This document shows positions 8,067 through 16,065 of a DNA stretch of 64,000 nucleotides, one piece after another (the first letter of the stretch is position 1; the number at the start of each line of letters is the position of its first letter). The DNA comes from Paenibacillus lutrae (GTDB taxonomy: Bacteria > Bacillota > Bacilli > Paenibacillales > NBRC-103111), in the NCBI RefSeq assembly GCF_009757775.1, contig NZ_RHLK01000002.1:564113-628112 (forward strand), given 5' to 3'. The notes beneath the pieces are model-generated. The model was given only the letters and a program-made list of their open reading frames with translations. It searched no databases and was not told the DNA's origin. The translations under genes were made by a program, and so were the position numbers.

Positions 8067-9826
8067 GTACGAGACCGTTTTTGTGGAGGATGGCGGCGTA
8101 TCATCCCCGTTTGTTTTGGACAGGAGTTCTGCAATGGCTCCCGTTTAATTTGTCGCCGATCTTCATCGGGCTGCTGATGAAATTATTTTTTGACAACCTT
8201 ACCGGTTACACGGATACACCTTTGAGTCCTTGGATTATCGTCGTGCTGTTTGCGGTTAACGTGCTGGTGACGCTGATATCGATCCGTCTGGCCTCCCGGA
8301 CGGAGACCGAGCTGAATTTCCGCATGAAGGGACTCATCCGGCAGAATCTGCTCGCACATATTTTGCGGCAGCCGGGGGCGCGGGCTGTGCCCGGCTCTCC
8401 GGGCGAGGCCGTCAGCCAGTTCCGGGACGATGTGGAGCAGCTTGCGGATACGTTCCGGAATTTCAATCTGCTGATCGTCAAGACGATTTCTTTTATCTCA
8501 GCCGTAGCGGTTTTATTCTACATGAACACGGCGATGACGCTGGGGGTTATACTGCCGCTCCTGGTCGTTTTTTACCTGATCCAGTACAGCGTGGTCCGCA
8601 TGCATTCCAGGTTCAGGCCCAGAGGGAACGGGCGCCGGGAACTGTCCGGCTTTATGAGCGAGGTATTCCAGTCGGTTCTGGCCGTTAAGGCCGCAGGTGC
8701 CGAGGACAGCGTGGTTGAGGAATTCGCCCGGCTCTCGGACGACCGCAGGAGGCAGGTGGTGCGGGAAAGAATGATGAGCCAGCTTATGTATGCGCTTCTG
8801 CCTAATCTGGTGCAGATCGGATCGGGCCTGCTGCTGCTGTCAGGCGCCGTCTATTTGCAGCCTGGATCGTTCTCAATGGGGGAATTCGCGCTGTTCGTCC
8901 ATCTGCTGCTTCACATGAGCAAATATATTGAATACAGCGGTACGGCAGTAACGCAGATCCGGCAGGTGAAAGGGTATCTGAAGCGGCTTAGCTGGCTGCT
9001 GCAGAGATCTCAGGCCGTCAGTGCGATCGACTTGAGGCCCCTGGACATGTCTCAGGAGCCCTCTCTAACGGAGGTGCCGGCTGTGTCAGAGAAGAGGCAG
9101 TTTAAACAGCTGGAGGCAAAGAACTTGAGCTATCTCTACCCGGGGAGTACCAAAGGAGTCCGGCATATCAATCTCCGGATTGAAAGAGGCTCATTTGTCG
9201 TCATCGCGGGAAGGATCGGCTCGGGCAAAACAACTCTGCTGCGGGTTATTCTTGGTCTACTGCCCTCTCTGGGCGGTGAAGTCCGCTGGAATAACCGGCG
9301 TATCGGCAACCCGGATGAATTTTTTGTTCCTCCGCGTACAGCCTATATTCCCCAGGTCCCCAATCTGTATAACGGGACACTGAAGGAGAATATTTTGCTG
9401 GGGCTGGCGGAGGAAGGATTGGAGGAGGCGATCTACAGCGCTGTACTCGAAGACGACATTACCGCGCTCCCCGACGGGCTCGATACGGTGGTCGGCGTGA
9501 AGGGAGTCAAGCTCTCCAATGGACAGATTCAGCGGGCTGCGGCTGCCCGGATGTTCGTACGCCGCAGCGAGCTGCTGGTGTTCGACGATATGTCGAGCGC
9601 ACTCGACGTCGAGACAGAGAGCAAACTGTGGGAACGGCTTACGGGCCGCAAAGAAGCGACCTGTCTGGTGGTTACGCACCGGATGGCTGCGCTTCGGCGG
9701 GCGGATCACATCCTTGTTCTGAAAGATGGCGGTATCGAATCCCAGGGTTCGTTCGAGGAACTGATGGAGTCTTCGGAGGAATTCAGAAGTCTGGTGAATG
9801 AGAATGCTGGAGTCCGGCCCGGTTAA
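8063..9826 (+). CDS. ABC exporter half-transporter, degenerate-site subunit, pair 2
   Basis: This is a full-length (587-residue) paralogue of the truncated gene at 4489. It has Walker A GRIGSGKTT near 384, signature LSNGQ, Walker B LLVFDDMSSALD (Asp for the catalytic Glu) and an intact H-loop (VVTHR). The pair formed with the 6303 product should hold one competent and one degenerate ATP site, as in heterodimeric bacterial exporters. It ends the exporter block. About 185 bp of non-coding sequence follows, probably containing the promoter of the heptose block. Confidence 0.9.
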   Translation: MSTRPFLWRMAAYHPRLFWTGVLQWLPFNLSPIFIGLLMKLFFDNLTGYTDTPLSPWIIVVLFAVNVLVTLISIRLASRTETELNFRMKGLIRQNLLAHILRQPGARAVPGSPGEAVSQFRDDVEQLADTFRNFNLLIVKTISFISAVAVLFYMNTAMTLGVILPLLVVFYLIQYSVVRMHSRFRPRGNGRRELSGFMSEVFQSVLAVKAAGAEDSVVEEFARLSDDRRRQVVRERMMSQLMYALLPNLVQIGSGLLLLSGAVYLQPGSFSMGEFALFVHLLLHMSKYIEYSGTAVTQIRQVKGYLKRLSWLLQRSQAVSAIDLRPLDMSQEPSLTEVPAVSEKRQFKQLEAKNLSYLYPGSTKGVRHINLRIERGSFVVIAGRIGSGKTTLLRVILGLLPSLGGEVRWNNRRIGNPDEFFVPPRTAYIPQVPNLYNGTLKENILLGLAEEGLEEAIYSAVLEDDITALPDGLDTVVGVKGVKLSNGQIQRAAAARMFVRRSELLVFDDMSSALDVETESKLWERLTGRKEATCLVVTHRMAALRRADHILVLKDGGIESQGSFEELMESSEEFRSLVNENAGVRPG

Positions 9827-10011
9827 GTCCAGGCACCAGAGGGCATTTATACCTCACAACAGCAGACCGGCCGTGCCAAATCGGGGGATTTATCGTACCA
9901 AAAGCCGAGTCCCGCGCGCCTGGTCTTCCTTACACTGGAATAGAGCCGAAGGAGTCCTTATCTCCTGAACAAGAAGGCATGGGGACACTTGGCCGGGAAG
10001 AAGGTGAGCGT
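9827..10011 (+). promoter_or_regulatory. Intergenic gap, probable promoter region of the heptose block
   Basis: This is the largest gap in the left 20 kb of the operon. It holds TTTATC (9889) and TGGTCT-N14-TAGAGC (9921-9946), loosely resembling elements ahead of the 23171 gene (TTTATC at 23070; TTGTCT-N15-TAGAAT at 23114-23140). There is no convincing consensus sigma-A promoter and no terminator for the ABC genes. The promoter call is therefore weak. Confidence 0.3.
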
Positions 10012-11013
10012 ATGAATTCGGATCGGATCAAGAAGATACTCGGGAAACTGCAGAGGAGATCAGGGGCGGCGGTTGTCGTAATGGGGGATATCATCCTGGA
10101 TGAATATACGCAGTGCGAACAGGATTATTCGCCTAACGAAGATTGCACGGTGCTTCGCAGACAGAACAGCCTGTTGTTTCCGGGCAATGCGCTGAATGTT
10201 TGTCTTAATATCGATGCTATGGAGGGAAAAGCGGCGGTTCTCGGCACCCTTGGCATAGACAGGGAGGCGGATGAGCTCCGCCGGTTGACCGGAGGCAGGG
10301 TGAATCTGGACGGCTTGCTCGCAGACAGCGGGCGGAGCACCACGGTCAAATCCCGTCTGTGTCTTCGGGATGGCAGTCTTATCCGTGTGGACCGGGAGGA
10401 TAACACACCCGTGTCGCCGCAGACGGCAGCCGGTCTGCTTGCGCAGGCGGAAGCTTGCGGGGATGTCCGCTGCGCCGTTGTATCCGATCTGGGGAAGGGT
10501 CTGTTCCCCGGCTCCTGCATTGGCAGCTTTATCGGCTGGGCCCGCAGGAAAGGAATCCCGGCGCTCGTTGACCCGGCAGGGAGTAAGCTTGAACGCTATG
10601 CGGGAGCGTCGGTCCTTTTTCCGAATCTGCTGGAGTTCAACCGGCTTACATCTTCTGCATTCCAGCATCCGGCAGAAGCTGTGCAGAAGGCCAGGGAGCA
10701 GATGCGCAAATATGATATCGGGGCCATCGTCCTCAAAGCGGGCGAAAATGGAAGCTGCTGGATCACGAACCGGGAGGCGCTGCATCTGCCCGCTCTGGGG
10801 AAGCAGCCCGTCTGCGAAGTCGGGGCCGGCGATTCGTGCATCGCTGCCTTCGCCGTCGGAACCGGGTGCGGGCTCTCCGAGGAGGAATGCTTCCTGCTCG
10901 GCAGTGCCGCCGCAGCCGTTTCCATCTCGAAGGCGTATACATCGGCCGTGAGCCTTAGCGAACTGATCCGTTTCAGTACAGCGATGGAACCGGTGTCCGT
11001 CTACCGTCTATGA
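10012..11013 (+). CDS. PfkB-family sugar kinase resembling D-glycero-beta-D-manno-heptose-7-phosphate kinase (HldA / HldE N-domain)
   Basis: The ATG at 10012 is preferred to 9979 because GAAGGTGAG sits about 7 nt upstream and the domain begins directly after it. The 333 residues follow the HldE kinase pattern: VVVMGDIILDEYTQ, then SPNEDCTVLRRQ...FPGNALNV, PALVDPAGSKLERYAG, FPNLLEFN, and the PfkB catalytic GAGDS near residue 272. The family phosphorylates heptose 7-phosphate at C1 with ATP. In most bacteria the kinase is fused to a nucleotidyltransferase; here that domain is a separate gene at 13245. With gmhA (15396) it indicates an ADP-heptose-type pathway dedicated to this cluster. Confidence 0.82.
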   Translation: MNSDRIKKILGKLQRRSGAAVVVMGDIILDEYTQCEQDYSPNEDCTVLRRQNSLLFPGNALNVCLNIDAMEGKAAVLGTLGIDREADELRRLTGGRVNLDGLLADSGRSTTVKSRLCLRDGSLIRVDREDNTPVSPQTAAGLLAQAEACGDVRCAVVSDLGKGLFPGSCIGSFIGWARRKGIPALVDPAGSKLERYAGASVLFPNLLEFNRLTSSAFQHPAEAVQKAREQMRKYDIGAIVLKAGENGSCWITNREALHLPALGKQPVCEVGAGDSCIAAFAVGTGCGLSEEECFLLGSAAAAVSISKAYTSAVSLSELIRFSTAMEPVSVYRL

Positions 11014-11105
11014 CGAGAATGTGAGGCGCAGATGGAGCAAGTAAGTACAGCGACACGCATAAGTGAGAGGGGGAGCTGGCGTTCGATCCTATATTTCTGG
11101 AAAAG

Positions 11106-12797
11106 GTGAGAAAAAGAAGAAGCTACAGAAGCAGTCCGCGAACTACATTTCTTGTTCTGGCCGCGCAAGGGCTAGAAGAAGCTGTCGGCGAGCTGCTCCT
11201 GAAGCGGACGGAAATCCTGGCTGCTGTAAAAGTCTATGCGGATGAGCTTCCAGTCTTTAAGGAAAAAGGCTTGCGGATTATTTCCATTGTAAATGCCGTG
11301 GAGATGAGATTTGTTACAAAAATTCTGGATGAAGCAGAGGCGGTAGATCCGCCAGGAATGCCGGAAGCAAGAAGGCCCGAAGCGGCAGCGGTGTCCGAGG
11401 AAACCGTGGAAACTCTGATGATACCGGAGACCAGGGAAATCCGGGAAATCCGGGGAATATGGGAACCCAAAGATACTAAAGATACCGAAAATACCAAAGA
11501 TAACAAAGATAACAAAGATAACAAAGATAACAAAGATACCGAAGATACCGAAGATACCGAAGATACCAAGGATACCAAAGGTAGCTTTGAAACCCCGGAA
11601 ACCCCGGAAACCCCGGAAACCCCGGAAACCCCGGAAACCCCGGAAACCCCGAGTGGATATACACAGTCAGGCTCTTGTACTGAAGCGGCGATGATAGGGT
11701 TTGTGCTTCAGATCTCCTCCGGAGATGCTGCGGACTTTAGCAGCCTTATCAGCGAATTGCCGCACGGCTATGAGCCGTGCGAGGTTTTTTTCGGTGAAGG
11801 GGAAACCTGCCTTCCACTCTTCTGCAAGCATGCTGAGAAGTTGGATCTGCGTTCTGCACCGAAACCGAAAGCCGTACTTACCGATGAGCTGCACGGTTTT
11901 GGGGACGCGGTACTGCTTTTTCCGGTACTGCAGCAGTTTATCGACAAAGAAGCGCGTCTGGGTCATGAGGTTCACCTCATTACAAAGAGGAAACTGGTCC
12001 CGTTCTTCCAGACGGTTCTCAAACGCTGCCGCATATTGGAAGGCGCTCACACACACGTGATGTATGAAGCGGTTATGCGTTCTTCCGTTTACGGAAAAGT
12101 CTTTCTTCTTCCGGTATCCGTGTCCGCTCCGCCTCTGCATCATATCCGCGATTTGTTTGCGAAGGCGCTGGGATTCCAGCGGCCTCCCGGACAGCCTGAT
12201 CGTGAGAAAATGGATTTTCCGCAACTTCCGTCAGCATTGGAACAAGAGATGGCTTCCCTGAGAGAGACCGGAGCTCCCGTTGTAGGTGTCCAGTTTCATA
12301 CGGGGGACCCTAAACGCTCCTGGCCGCAGTCTTATGCGCAGCAGTTTGTCCGGCTCTGCAAGGAGCGGAACATCCATCTCATCAACCTTTCGCCGCTCCC
12401 CTATGATCTACAACCGGAGGGCTGCAGAGACTGGAGCGGACTTGCCGTTACCGGGCTGTTTGCCGCCCTTGAAGGAATGGACGCTATGGTCGGAATCGAC
12501 AGTGTGTGCGGGCATGTTGCAGGCTTCCTGGGGGTGCCGAATCTGACTCTATGGGGCAGAAGCTTTCCCGGGTTGCAGTTTCCCGGCAGCCGGGATGAGT
12601 CTCATGTAAGCTTCCGCACGCTCAGCGCGAATTACAGCCTCGTACCCCGAAGCGCGGATATTCGGGACATCAGTCCCGAGCTGGCTTTTGCAAGGCTGAA
12701 GGAACTTCTCGACGGACGTATTTGCCTTTCCGCGGAAGTAATTACGGCCCATGACACGTTAAACGAAATAGGAATCGAATGGGTGGACGGAGCATGA
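11106..12797 (+). CDS. Heptosyltransferase-like GT9 glycosyltransferase with an N-terminal extension and low-complexity repeat linker
   Basis: From about residue 255 the protein is a GT9 (ADP-heptose:acceptor heptosyltransferase) fold: LTDELHGFGDAVLLFPVLQ, then PVVGVQFHTGDPKRSWP, and the donor-binding GIDSVCGHVAGFLGVPNLTLWG. Before it lie about 115 residues of unknown extension and a 61-residue linker of KDT/KDN/EDT and ETP triplets encoded by 9-bp tandem repeats (11469-11651). It likely transfers the heptose made by the neighbouring genes to a small-molecule acceptor. The start is a GTG at 11106 without a strong ribosome site; a 25-codon ORF (11032) overlaps it as GTGA. Its TGA overlaps the next ATG (12794). 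The product is longer (563 aa) than usual GT9 enzymes because of the extension. Confidence 0.78.
   Translation: MRKRRSYRSSPRTTFLVLAAQGLEEAVGELLLKRTEILAAVKVYADELPVFKEKGLRIISIVNAVEMRFVTKILDEAEAVDPPGMPEARRPEAAAVSEETVETLMIPETREIREIRGIWEPKDTKDTENTKDNKDNKDNKDNKDTEDTEDTEDTKDTKGSFETPETPETPETPETPETPETPSGYTQSGSCTEAAMIGFVLQISSGDAADFSSLISELPHGYEPCEVFFGEGETCLPLFCKHAEKLDLRSAPKPKAVLTDELHGFGDAVLLFPVLQQFIDKEARLGHEVHLITKRKLVPFFQTVLKRCRILEGAHTHVMYEAVMRSSVYGKVFLLPVSVSAPPLHHIRDLFAKALGFQRPPGQPDREKMDFPQLPSALEQEMASLRETGAPVVGVQFHTGDPKRSWPQSYAQQFVRLCKERNIHLINLSPLPYDLQPEGCRDWSGLAVTGLFAALEGMDAMVGIDSVCGHVAGFLGVPNLTLWGRSFPGLQFPGSRDESHVSFRTLSANYSLVPRSADIRDISPELAFARLKELLDGRICLSAEVITAHDTLNEIGIEWVDGA
11469..11651 (+). repeat. 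9-bp coding minisatellite (KDT/KDN/EDT then seven ETP units)
   Basis: About twenty 9-bp units in frame form two blocks: aaagataac/gaagatacc-like units (11469-11579) and seven gaaaccccg units (11589-11651). The near-identical codons show recent slippage or expansion. Unit number can change without breaking the frame. Confidence 0.95.
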
Positions 12798-13234
12798 GCC
12801 GGATTATGTATTTTGCTGTAAGGACTTCCCGTTGTTCTTCCAATTTGGAAGAGATACTGGAAAACACCCGGCAGGGCTTCCAGTCGCTTGGCTATACGGC
12901 TTCTTTGTCCTTATCGGATGAGAACAAGGCGGATTTCCTGCTCCTGCGGGAAGCAGAGATGACACCGGGAAACCGGGAGAACCAAGGGGTAGTCATCATC
13001 ACCGATGACGAGAGTGTGCTTGCCGACACGAACAGTTTCCGCAGTGCGGCGGAATGCTGGGAAATGCCTTATGACATAGGAGCGGTCGTTCTGCTGGGAG
13101 AACGGAAGCTTTTTTCTTCCAGGTTTACGGGATTCGCTTTTTCCCCTCTATGTCTGGTACACATTGAATCACATTCTTCGTCCTATAAACGCCTGGCTTC
13201 CTATTGGATACATAAATCAGGCAGAAAGGGCTGA
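12794..13234 (+). CDS. Protein of unknown function in the heptose block
   Basis: I chose the ATG at 12794 because it overlaps the preceding stop (ATGA) and follows GGACGGAG. The product has 146 residues, with an N-terminal SRIMYFAVRTSRCSSNLEEILENTRQ, an internal hydrophobic strand (GVVIITDDE) and no signal peptide or membrane helix. I recognise no family. The strand-helix pattern at the N-terminus and the VVIITDD stretch suggest a Rossmann-like or glycosyltransferase-B half-domain, but that is speculation. It is tightly placed between the heptosyltransferase and the nucleotidyltransferase, so a helper role in sugar transfer is plausible. Confidence 0.6.
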   Translation: MSRIMYFAVRTSRCSSNLEEILENTRQGFQSLGYTASLSLSDENKADFLLLREAEMTPGNRENQGVVIITDDESVLADTNSFRSAAECWEMPYDIGAVVLLGERKLFSSRFTGFAFSPLCLVHIESHSSSYKRLASYWIHKSGRKG

Positions 13235-13244
13235 ATGACAAAGT

Positions 13245-13727
13245 ATGAAAGGCAAACAGTCGGATATTCAAGAATTGGCCGGTTTCCTTGAACGGAAGCG
13301 GATTACGAATTCGAAGATTGTGCTGGCAGGAGGCTGCTTCGATATTTTTCATATCGGTCATCTGGATTATTTGGAGGCGGCCCGCAAACTGGGTGATGTT
13401 CTGATTGTAGGGGTCAATTCGGATGAATCTATAACCAGAATTAAGGCGCGTCCGCCGGTTTTTCAAGCAAAAGCGCGTACAGCCGTATTGGCCGCCCTGA
13501 CCGTCGTCGACTATGTGTTCGAGTTCGGCGAGGATACGCTGTCGGAGCAGCTGGTGAGGCTCCGGCCTCATATTTTTGCCAAGGGCTCCGATTACCGGGA
13601 CCGCTGGTTTCCCGAGATGGAAGCCGCCCTGGAAATCGGCTGTGAAATCCGGATTGCGGGTGAGGCCAAAATTTCCTCGTCCTCGCAGCTGCGGCATCTG
13701 CTGGCACCCGAAAGGAGGAGGCAATGA
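13245..13727 (+). CDS. HldE C-domain/HldC-like nucleotidyltransferase (heptose-1-phosphate adenylyltransferase family)
   Basis: The 160-residue cytidylyltransferase-fold protein carries VLAGGCFDIFHIGHLDYLEAARKLGD (nucleotide-binding HxGH) near residue 40, LIVGVNSDESI, and the C-terminal ISSSSQLRHLL equivalent to the ISTTxxI motif. Stand-alone enzymes of this size activate D-glycero-D-manno-heptose 1-phosphate to ADP-heptose; a CDP-activated product is the alternative. It pairs functionally with the kinase at 10012. Its stop overlaps the ATG of the carbamoyltransferase at 13724, so the two are translated together. Confidence 0.85.
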   Translation: MKGKQSDIQELAGFLERKRITNSKIVLAGGCFDIFHIGHLDYLEAARKLGDVLIVGVNSDESITRIKARPPVFQAKARTAVLAALTVVDYVFEFGEDTLSEQLVRLRPHIFAKGSDYRDRWFPEMEAALEIGCEIRIAGEAKISSSSQLRHLLAPERRRQ

Positions 13728-15406
13728 ACGTACTTGGAATAGGCGGCTCCATTCATGACTTTTCGGCCTGTCTCGTTCGTGGGGGAGAGGTTCGTTATGC
13801 AGTAGAGGAGGAACGTTTGACCCGGGTAAAACACTGTCTCGGGATGGGGGGTAAATTATTCCGGTGCAAGGCCGCGGAATACTGCCTCGAAACGGAGGGG
13901 CTGCACGCCCGTTCCCTGGATCTGATTGTCGGCAACGACTTGATTGAGCCCGTCTACTTTATGAAATACGGTAAAGAGATCAAGCTGATTAATCATCATC
14001 TCGCACACGCGTCAAGCGCATTCTATCCTTCGCCATACAAGCAGGCGGCAGTGCTCGTGGCCGATGGAAGAGGCAGCTTTACCGGCTCTGCACCACGCCA
14101 GCGGGAAACGGTTACTTATTATTGGGGGGATTCTACGGAGATCCGGGAGATTAAGAAGCTGACCGGAGAAGACCGTCTCGATTTTACTATCGACCATGAG
14201 TCCGAGAAAGAGCTGACCGATGCGGATATGTCTCATTCGATCGGAGGCTTCTATGAGCGGGTGACGTCTGAGCTTGGGTTCGGCCTGCTGCAGGAGGGGA
14301 AGACAATGGGGCTTTCCGCTTATGGAACTCCGCGGTTCGTCGAAGCATTCTATGCCTTCTATTCCATGGACAGAGAGGGGAATTTCAGTCAGACCCTGGA
14401 GCAGTTAAGCGATCTCAGAAATTATATCCGGCAAGGATTAAGTCAGATCAAGGATGCGAGGCAGCTTCTGCAGACCAAGGCTGATTTGGCTTATGCCGCG
14501 CAGCATCATATCGAACGCATCCTGATTATGGCGTGCCGGTATCTTCATGAGGTTACCGGGAGCCGTAATCTGTGCCTTGCGGGCGGTGTGTTTCTGAACA
14601 GTGTGGCGAATTACAGAATCCTGCGGGAAACCCCTTTTGAGAATGTGTTCATACAGCCCGCTGCCGGAGATGCGGGAACGGCTGTCGGCAGTGCGCTGTA
14701 TGGTGCGCACATGCTGGGGGGCGAAGCGCGCACGGTGACGAACATTCCGTTCTCCCCGTATCTGGGCAAAGCTTACGGGGAGAAGGAATGCCTGGAAGCG
14801 GCTCTTGCTTGTCAGGATCAGCTGGAGAGAGTGGAGACGGACGACGTGTACCGCACAGCGGCCGGACTGCTGAGCGAAGGCTGCATCATCGGCTGGTTCC
14901 AGGGCCGCTCGGAGATCGGCCCCCGCGCTCTCGGCAACCGAAGCATTATCGCCGATCCACGGCACTCTGGCATGAAGGACACCATCAACGATAGAATCAA
15001 GCACCGTGAGGCTTTTCGTCCTTTTGCTCCGGCTGTATTAAGGGAGCGGCAGGGGGACTATTTTGAGTTGGAGTGTCCGTCGCCCTACATGCTGATGGTG
15101 TCTCCCTTCCGGGAAGGAAAAGGAGCGGAAGCAGGGGCAGTCTGCCACGAGGACGGGACAGGCCGTGTTCAGACCGTCACCGAGGAGATGAATGCCCCGT
15201 TCTACCGGCTTATCTCGGCATTCGACGAAATAACAGGCGTTCCGGTTCTGCTCAATACTTCCTTCAATGATAACGGAGAGCCGATAGTGGAAACACCCTC
15301 CGATGCCATCTCTTGTTTTTTGCGGATAGATCTGGATTATCTGGTGATGAATCAGATGATTTTCAAAAAACGAGCAAGGGTGTTGAGGACTGATGATGAG
15401 AAATAG
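13724..15406 (+). CDS. NodU/TobZ-family O-carbamoyltransferase (type A)
   Basis: The 560-residue protein begins GIGGSIHDFSACL and has the metal-binding HHLAHASSAFYPSP near residue 90, AGGVFLNSVANYRI in the Kae1-like domain and the C-terminal carbamoyl-phosphate domain GRSEIGPRALGNRSIIADPR, then HREAFRPFAPAVL and NTSFNDNGEPIVETP. Family members such as TobZ and NodU use carbamoyl phosphate and ATP to carbamoylate sugar hydroxyls. All signature residues are present, so it should be active. It sits between the heptose nucleotidyltransferase and gmhA, making the heptose or its glycoside the likely acceptor. It is closely related to the divergent protein at 18025. Confidence 0.9.
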   Translation: MNVLGIGGSIHDFSACLVRGGEVRYAVEEERLTRVKHCLGMGGKLFRCKAAEYCLETEGLHARSLDLIVGNDLIEPVYFMKYGKEIKLINHHLAHASSAFYPSPYKQAAVLVADGRGSFTGSAPRQRETVTYYWGDSTEIREIKKLTGEDRLDFTIDHESEKELTDADMSHSIGGFYERVTSELGFGLLQEGKTMGLSAYGTPRFVEAFYAFYSMDREGNFSQTLEQLSDLRNYIRQGLSQIKDARQLLQTKADLAYAAQHHIERILIMACRYLHEVTGSRNLCLAGGVFLNSVANYRILRETPFENVFIQPAAGDAGTAVGSALYGAHMLGGEARTVTNIPFSPYLGKAYGEKECLEAALACQDQLERVETDDVYRTAAGLLSEGCIIGWFQGRSEIGPRALGNRSIIADPRHSGMKDTINDRIKHREAFRPFAPAVLRERQGDYFELECPSPYMLMVSPFREGKGAEAGAVCHEDGTGRVQTVTEEMNAPFYRLISAFDEITGVPVLLNTSFNDNGEPIVETPSDAISCFLRIDLDYLVMNQMIFKKRARVLRTDDEK

Positions 15407-16064
15407 TGTCCGCAGTTGTATGCACACCCGGCTGCTCTCGCATGAGCACCTGCAGGGCTGCGAGACAGTGCTTGCAGAAGCTTTTGACCTGCTTACGCAC
15501 TGCTTTGAAAGCGGAGGAAAGCTGCTCATATGCGGCAACGGGGGAAGCGCCTCGGATGCGGAGCATATGGTGGGAGAACTGATGAAAGGGTTCCGTCTGA
15601 AACGGCCCCTGCGGGAATCACAGTGGAAACGGCTCGGACGGCGGCTTCCACCGCTGCTTGGACCAAAAGGCTTTGGCAGGCTGCAGAGCGCCCTTCCGGC
15701 GCTTTCGCTCGTCAGCCAGACCTCGCTTATCTCTGCGATTATGAATGATATTTCCGCCGAAGCGGTGTACGCCCAGCAAGTTCTAGGCTACGGCGCGGAG
15801 GGCGATGTGCTGATCGGGATCAGCACATCGGGCGGTGCCGAGAATGTGTGCTGCGCGATGGAACTCGGCCAAGCGATGGGCCTTAGAACCATTGCGCTGA
15901 CCGGCGCGGCGCAGGGGCGTATCCGGTTGTTCAGCGATGTTGTGATTGCCTCCCCGTCAATCATCACGGATGAGATTCAAGAGGATCATGTCAGGCTGTA
16001 CCACACTCTGTGCATGATGCTGGAAGAAGAATTTTTCGGACACGAGATGGAAACGGAGGGATAG
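15396..16064 (+). CDS. gmhA: Sedoheptulose-7-phosphate isomerase (GmhA-like SIS protein)
   Basis: Two adjacent ATGs lie at 15393 and 15396; 15396 has the better distance to GAGGA. The SIS-fold protein has LLICGNGGSASDAEHMVGEL near residue 45, DVLIGISTSGGAENV near 135 and a C-terminal EIQEDHVRLYHTLCMMLE (catalytic Glu/His of GmhA). It converts sedoheptulose 7-phosphate to glycero-manno-heptose 7-phosphate, the first step of heptose biosynthesis. It is some 30 residues longer than E. coli GmhA because of an Arg/Leu/Pro-rich insertion (about residues 65-100). The start overlaps the carbamoyltransferase upstream, and the next gene starts 1 bp after its stop. Confidence 0.87.
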   Translation: MRNSVRSCMHTRLLSHEHLQGCETVLAEAFDLLTHCFESGGKLLICGNGGSASDAEHMVGELMKGFRLKRPLRESQWKRLGRRLPPLLGPKGFGRLQSALPALSLVSQTSLISAIMNDISAEAVYAQQVLGYGAEGDVLIGISTSGGAENVCCAMELGQAMGLRTIALTGAAQGRIRLFSDVVIASPSIITDEIQEDHVRLYHTLCMMLEEEFFGHEMETEG

Positions 16065-16065
16065 C

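Noticed and set aside
11032-11109. 25-codon ORF overlapping the GTG of the heptosyltransferase
   Set aside because: Weak ribosome site and no homology; kept only as a possible leader in the related finding.
11469-11651. Regular repeats considered as a CRISPR array
   Set aside because: Units are 9 bp, contiguous, in frame and without spacers; this is a coding minisatellite.
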